A stretch of DNA of 64,000 nt. Origin: Bacteroidia bacterium (GTDB taxonomy: Bacteria > Bacteroidota > Bacteroidia > J057). The stretch lies in the NCBI GenBank assembly GCA_022760475.1, contig JALEFZ010000006.1, positions 275,855 through 339,854 of the forward strand, written 5' to 3'. The translations under genes were made by a program, and so were the position numbers. Shown here in pieces: positions 60,354 through 64,000 of this stretch (within the stretch, counting starts at the first letter, position 1; each line of letters opens with the position of its first letter). A model generated the notes under the pieces. It was not told where the DNA came from, did no database searches, and saw only the letters and a program-made list of their open reading frames with translations.

Positions 60354-60920
60354 ATGAATATTGTGTTTATCCTAGGCCCGCCAGCAGTGGGCAAAATGAC
60401 CGTAGGACAGGAGTTGAGTAAGCTCACGGGCTATAAGTTGTTTCATAACCACATGTCAATTGAGCTAGTATATCATTTTTTTGATTTTGGGACTCCTGAG
60501 TTCAGGAAGCTAGATGATCGGATTCGATTTGCTGTTTTTGAAGAACTTGCCCAAAGTGATTTGGCAGGACTAATTTTCACCTTGGTCTGGGATTTTAATG
60601 ATCCTGAAGATGAAAAATATGTAGATGCTATTTCGGAGATATTTGAGGAAAGAGGGGGCAGGGCATTTTTCGTAGAGTTATCGGCAGATATAAACGTACG
60701 AAAAGAAAGAAATCGAACTGAAAACAGGTTATTAAACAAACCTACAAAAAGAGACTTAGCTCGATCGGAGAGGAATTTGATTCAGAGTAGCAAAGATCAT
60801 CGATGTAATTCGGAGGAGGGAGAGTTTGCTGAGAAAGAAATTTTAAGGATTGACAACACGTTCCTCCATCCCGAGGAAGCAGCATTGAAAATAGCTAAGC
60901 AGTTTTTATTGAGACCCTGA
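60354..60920 (+). CDS. P-loop nucleotide kinase-like protein
   Basis: The 188-residue protein starts with a P-loop, GPPAVGKMTVG (8-18; Met15 takes the usual Ser/Thr place and Thr16 follows), then HNHMSIELVYHFFDFG and a lid-like basic segment (RNRTENRLLNKPTKRDL), as in shikimate-kinase-like small-molecule kinases. Substrate unknown. Confidence 0.82.
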   Translation: MNIVFILGPPAVGKMTVGQELSKLTGYKLFHNHMSIELVYHFFDFGTPEFRKLDDRIRFAVFEELAQSDLAGLIFTLVWDFNDPEDEKYVDAISEIFEERGGRAFFVELSADINVRKERNRTENRLLNKPTKRDLARSERNLIQSSKDHRCNSEEGEFAEKEILRIDNTFLHPEEAALKIAKQFLLRP

Positions 60921-60959
60921 CAAAGGTAGACAAGACATTTGCCAAGGCCTCAATCTAGG

Positions 60960-62732
60960 TTAGATCCTACTTTGGTAGGTATACAGCTGGTAATATTTGG
61001 CTTCTTTGGCAATTAGTTCATCATGGGTTCCTTGTTCAAGGATATTTCCTTCATCGATAACCAAAATCTGGTCAGCTTTACGGATGGTACTTAACCTGTG
61101 AGCGATCACGAAGGTGGTTCTGTCCTTCATCAATTCATCCAGGGATTTTTGGATAAATGTCTCTGAAATTGTATCCAGATTGGAGGTCGCTTCATCAAGA
61201 ATCAAGACTTTGGGATTTGCCAGGATAGCTCTTGCAATCGCAATACGTTGCCTCTGGCCTCCAGATAGCTTGACTCCTCGCTCCCCGATCAAGGTATCCA
61301 GTCCTTCCTCAAATTTATCTGTAAACTCATTTACGTAGGCCGCCTTGACTGCATTTTGAAGGTCTTCTTCATTTGCAGAAGAATTTGAGAACAAGATATT
61401 TTCCCTGATTGAGCCTTCAAAAAGGAAGTCATCTTGTAATACGACACCCAATTGGCCTCTGAAGCTATCTAAAGTCACCTTGCTTAAGTCATGCCCATCT
61501 ACGGTAATCAAACCACTGTCAGGCTTAAGGAAGGTTGCCGCGAGTCCTGCGAGTGTCGTTTTTCCAGAGCCAGAACTTCCAACCAGGGCGGTAACAGAAC
61601 CTGCTGGAGCATCAAAGCTGACCCCATGTATTACTTCTTTTTCATCTTCATAAGAGAAGTGTACGTCATTGAAAATGAAATCGCCCTTGATTTCTCCTAT
61701 TTCTATGGTCCTATCTGGGTCATCCGTTTCTTTTGGGGTATCCAACAACTCCCTGGTTCGGTCAAGGCCTGCCAAAGACTCTGTCAATTGACTACCGATG
61801 TTGCCCAATTGAAGAATTGGAGCGGCAAGGAAGGCGAGCATGGACACGAAAGAAATCAACTGTCCATCTGTCATAGGACCATTGACTACTTCCTGGCTAC
61901 CAAACCAGAATATTAGCATACTCAAAACCCCAGCTACACCCCCACCTAGTGCTTGAACAGCAGCAGTGGTGGTCAAAGAACTTTTGACATTTTCGAATAG
62001 CCTGATGACACCTTTTTTGAAGATAGAAATCTCTGCATCCTCGGCATGAAATCCTTTGATGACTCTGATTCCACCCATTGATTCTGTCAATCGACCGGTA
62101 ACTTCTGCCTGTATTTTTCCTCTATCTCTGAAAATAGGTCTGATTCTTCCAAATGCCCTGGCTGAAATGATTCCAAATATTGCCAATGGTACAAGTGAGA
62201 TCAGCGTAAGGAATGGGGACCAGTAAATGAGTATCCCGAAGGCGACGATAGCAGATAAAACACCGCCAATTAGCTGTGTAAATCCTGTACCCACAAGGTT
62301 GCGAACCCCTTCAACATCAGTCATGATCCTGGAAACCAGGTCTCCTGATTTGGTATTGTCAAAGTAGGAGGTCGGTAAATGGAGTACGTGTTTTTGAACC
62401 TTGGATCGCAATTCTGCAATGAGGTATTGACCTGCTACACTTAGTAATCTGGTCAGAGAAAATGAAGTAAGGGCCTGGATGGCTACTGCTGCTCCCAAGG
62501 CCATTATAAGAACTTGGAGCTTGCTCATGTCCAGGTCGAGACCGCCTCCTGCTTTTTCCAGAATTACCTCATCAAAGAGGTACTGGGGCGCGATGGGAAG
62601 GGCCAGACTTGCGGCTCTGTTTACCACTACCAGGAGTAATCCCAATAGCAACATTCCCCTTCGAGGATATATAATTTCCTTGTAAGCATAGCTGAGGCTT
62701 ACACCTCTATAAGGACTTTTTTTCTTAGCCAT
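60960..62732 (-). CDS. ABC transporter, fused permease and ATPase
   Basis: The 590-residue half-transporter has six membrane helices (about 25-320) and an ATPase with Walker A GSSGSGKT (385-392), Q-loop, signature LSGGQ (489-493), Walker B ILDEATSNLD (511-520) and switch His545. It is a type-IV exporter (MsbA/LmrA-like); it probably dimerises to flip lipids or export drugs. No partner gene adjacent. Confidence 0.95.
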   Translation of the reverse strand: MAKKKSPYRGVSLSYAYKEIIYPRRGMLLLGLLLVVVNRAASLALPIAPQYLFDEVILEKAGGGLDLDMSKLQVLIMALGAAVAIQALTSFSLTRLLSVAGQYLIAELRSKVQKHVLHLPTSYFDNTKSGDLVSRIMTDVEGVRNLVGTGFTQLIGGVLSAIVAFGILIYWSPFLTLISLVPLAIFGIISARAFGRIRPIFRDRGKIQAEVTGRLTESMGGIRVIKGFHAEDAEISIFKKGVIRLFENVKSSLTTTAAVQALGGGVAGVLSMLIFWFGSQEVVNGPMTDGQLISFVSMLAFLAAPILQLGNIGSQLTESLAGLDRTRELLDTPKETDDPDRTIEIGEIKGDFIFNDVHFSYEDEKEVIHGVSFDAPAGSVTALVGSSGSGKTTLAGLAATFLKPDSGLITVDGHDLSKVTLDSFRGQLGVVLQDDFLFEGSIRENILFSNSSANEEDLQNAVKAAYVNEFTDKFEEGLDTLIGERGVKLSGGQRQRIAIARAILANPKVLILDEATSNLDTISETFIQKSLDELMKDRTTFVIAHRLSTIRKADQILVIDEGNILEQGTHDELIAKEAKYYQLYTYQSRI

Positions 62733-62822
62733 AGTTAGTTGGATGGGAAGATGATAAATAACTGTCTGTCCAGAGACAAGTTAAACAAGCAAAATGTGAC
62801 GGCTTTTGTGTAACTTGATTAA

Positions 62823-62830
62823 TAAGTTTG
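62823..62830 (+). promoter_or_regulatory. -7 box (TAAGTTTG) before the thioredoxin-fold gene
   Basis: Exact TAnnTTTG, about 77 bases before the ATG at 62907, with a TTG about 16 bases upstream (short spacing). Confidence 0.4.
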
Positions 62831-62906
62831 TCGAATCACTTTAATAGATATTGCACTTAATTTTCAATAAATTATTGCTCAGCTACAACCCAAATAACTA
62901 AATATC

Positions 62907-64000
62907 ATGCACAGTTTTATCAAGTATACAGGCTTTATCCTGGGGATGTTCATTTTCGTTTTAACAGCCCAGGCAACAGAAATCAATTTTATCCAAGGGG
63001 AATTTGAGCAAGCCAAAGCATTGGCTAAAAAAGAACGAAAGCTCATTTTTGTTGATGCTTATGCCGTGTGGTGTGGCCCATGTAAAATGATGGACAGGAA
63101 TACATTCTCAAATGATAAGGTTGCGGACTTTTTTAACAAGAACTTCATTAACCTAAAAATTGATGTTGAAAGTGGAGAAGGGCCAAAGTTTGCGGCTAAT
63201 TATCAAGTTAATGCCATGCCCACCCTGCTCTTCCTTGATTACAATGGGAAGGTAGTCTTGCGTAAGTTGGGATACAGGGGCCCTTCAGAATTAATGAAGG
63301 AGGCTCAAAAGGCAAATTCTCCTGAAAATTTTGAAGATTACTATAGCCTTGCTGTAGAGGAAGGCAGCAATGACCCTGCAATTCTACTGAACTATGCCCT
63401 GATCCAGGCAGAAAAAAAGGAAGACTTCTCTGCCAGTGCCCAAAAGTACTTTGAGACCCAATCTGAAAAGGCACTATTAAAGGAGGCTGAAAATTGGAAG
63501 GCCATCAAGGCCCTGACTACTGATCTGGAGAGTAGAGAATTCCAATACCTTTTGGCCAAATATCCAAAGTATAGCAAAAAATATGGGGAGGAGGTAGATA
63601 CCAAAATTTGGGAGGTATTGGAGGAGACAGTAAAGAATTCTGTCAAGGAAAATGACGAAAAGTCTTATCTGAAGGCGGTTTCTGTGGCCTCAACTTTTAT
63701 CAAGGACAAAGACCAAACAGCTGATAAACTGAAGATGCTCTATGCCAAGCAAAAAGGAGATTGGGAGAGCTTTGCTCAGAGAGCTGCCTATTACTTCGAT
63801 AAGCATACTGTAACTTCTGCAAAGGAACTTTCCTCTTCTGCATGGTTGATCTATAGGAATGTTAGCTCTGCTGAACAGATCAACAATGCAATTTCATGGA
63901 CCAGGCAATCCATTGCTTTGGAGAATGAATACTACAACAATAAAACCCTTGCATTTTTGCTTTTCAAGGCTCGAAAATTTAGCGATGCCAAAAAAGTAGC
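62907..64000 (+). CDS. exported thioredoxin-fold protein (3' end outside window)
   Basis: An open frame runs from ATG 62907 to the window edge (364 codons, no stop). It starts with a signal peptide (MHSFIKYTGFILGMFIF...TAQA), followed by a thioredoxin fold with WCGPC (Cys56, Cys59) and the cis-Pro motif NAMPTLLF, then a long helical, TPR-like region. It is likely a periplasmic thiol reductase or disulfide handler with a protein-binding tail. Confidence 0.9.
   Translation, partial: MHSFIKYTGFILGMFIFVLTAQATEINFIQGEFEQAKALAKKERKLIFVDAYAVWCGPCKMMDRNTFSNDKVADFFNKNFINLKIDVESGEGPKFAANYQVNAMPTLLFLDYNGKVVLRKLGYRGPSELMKEAQKANSPENFEDYYSLAVEEGSNDPAILLNYALIQAEKKEDFSASAQKYFETQSEKALLKEAENWKAIKALTTDLESREFQYLLAKYPKYSKKYGEEVDTKIWEVLEETVKNSVKENDEKSYLKAVSVASTFIKDKDQTADKLKMLYAKQKGDWESFAQRAAYYFDKHTVTSAKELSSSAWLIYRNVSSAEQINNAISWTRQSIALENEYYNNKTLAFLLFKARKFSDAKKV

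Overview
The window looks like chromosomal DNA of a free-living member of the Bacteroidota, probably of the Saprospiria/Cytophagia side rather than a gut Bacteroides; the exact genus is not readable from the sequence. Supporting signs are: a SusC-like TonB receptor with an N-terminal carboxypeptidase-D-like domain; a type IX secretion (T9SS) C-terminal sorting domain; a GldN/PorN-like protein; 2TM-domain, putative-porin, PorT-like and DUF6090-like proteins; weak or absent Shine-Dalgarno sequences; and several clear Bacteroidota promoters (TTG/TTTG, 19-21 bases, TAnnTTTG), for example before rpsO, a lipoprotein gene and tRNA-Glu. There is no prophage, transposase gene or CRISPR array.

Layout. 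1-4.4 kb: end of an unknown gene, a secreted dienelactone-hydrolase-like enzyme, a TonB-dependent receptor, and tRNA-Glu(UUC) with its own promoter and terminator. 4.4-14.1 kb is the most accessory-looking part: a sterol-desaturase/DUF2147 fusion, a lipoprotein under an apparent Crp/Fnr-type promoter, a Crp/Fnr regulator, a small toxin-antitoxin-like cluster, a patatin phospholipase joined to a receiver-like domain, an outer membrane barrel, and a second Crp/Fnr regulator ahead of a DoxX-like/SnoaL-like gene pair. 14-25.8 kb: pentapeptide-repeat protein; a CAP-domain/M48-like/RluA operon; STAS, RNase Z and a queuosine-precursor transporter; a 508-residue helical-repeat protein; a secreted M48-like peptidase; a small DUF4177/membrane/DUF6090 operon; and a CoA-transferase. 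25.9-38.9 kb: a royal-jelly-like beta-propeller protein with a TetR regulator flanked by two identical operators; porin, purine nucleoside phosphorylase and M42 peptidase; OmpA lipoprotein; RND exporter; biotin carrier protein; orphan GldN-like protein; anmK. 39-64 kb: AraC regulator with an isochorismatase-like enzyme; FAD/Fe-S oxidase; Ppx-like lipoprotein with a membrane partner; rpsO-pnp; DUF72; a split Fe-S/CCG redox pair; a T9SS cargo; HAD phosphatase; SH3 lipoprotein; a 923-residue periplasmic coiled-coil/OmpA-like protein; ABC exporter; and a truncated thioredoxin-fold protein.

The strongest unexpected signals lie between genes. (1) Two dispersed copies of an element with 23-base terminal inverted repeats each sit 6-8 bases past the stop codon of a transcription-regulator gene. 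(2) Crp/Fnr-type dyads (TTAAC-N4-GTTAA twice; TTTGAC-N4-GTCAAA) sit about 37 bases from a -7 box, i.e. near -41.5, each next to a local Crp/Fnr gene. (3) Two copies of an identical 27-base block bracket the tetR gene. (4) A second family of dispersed repeats with inverted ends occurs at 36.4 and 44.9 kb. At protein level the best candidates for something undescribed are the patatin-membrane-receiver fusion, the coiled-coil/OmpA protein, the Ppx-like lipoprotein pair and the acidic-insert GldN paralogue. All functional calls rest on reading motifs by eye; no database search was possible.
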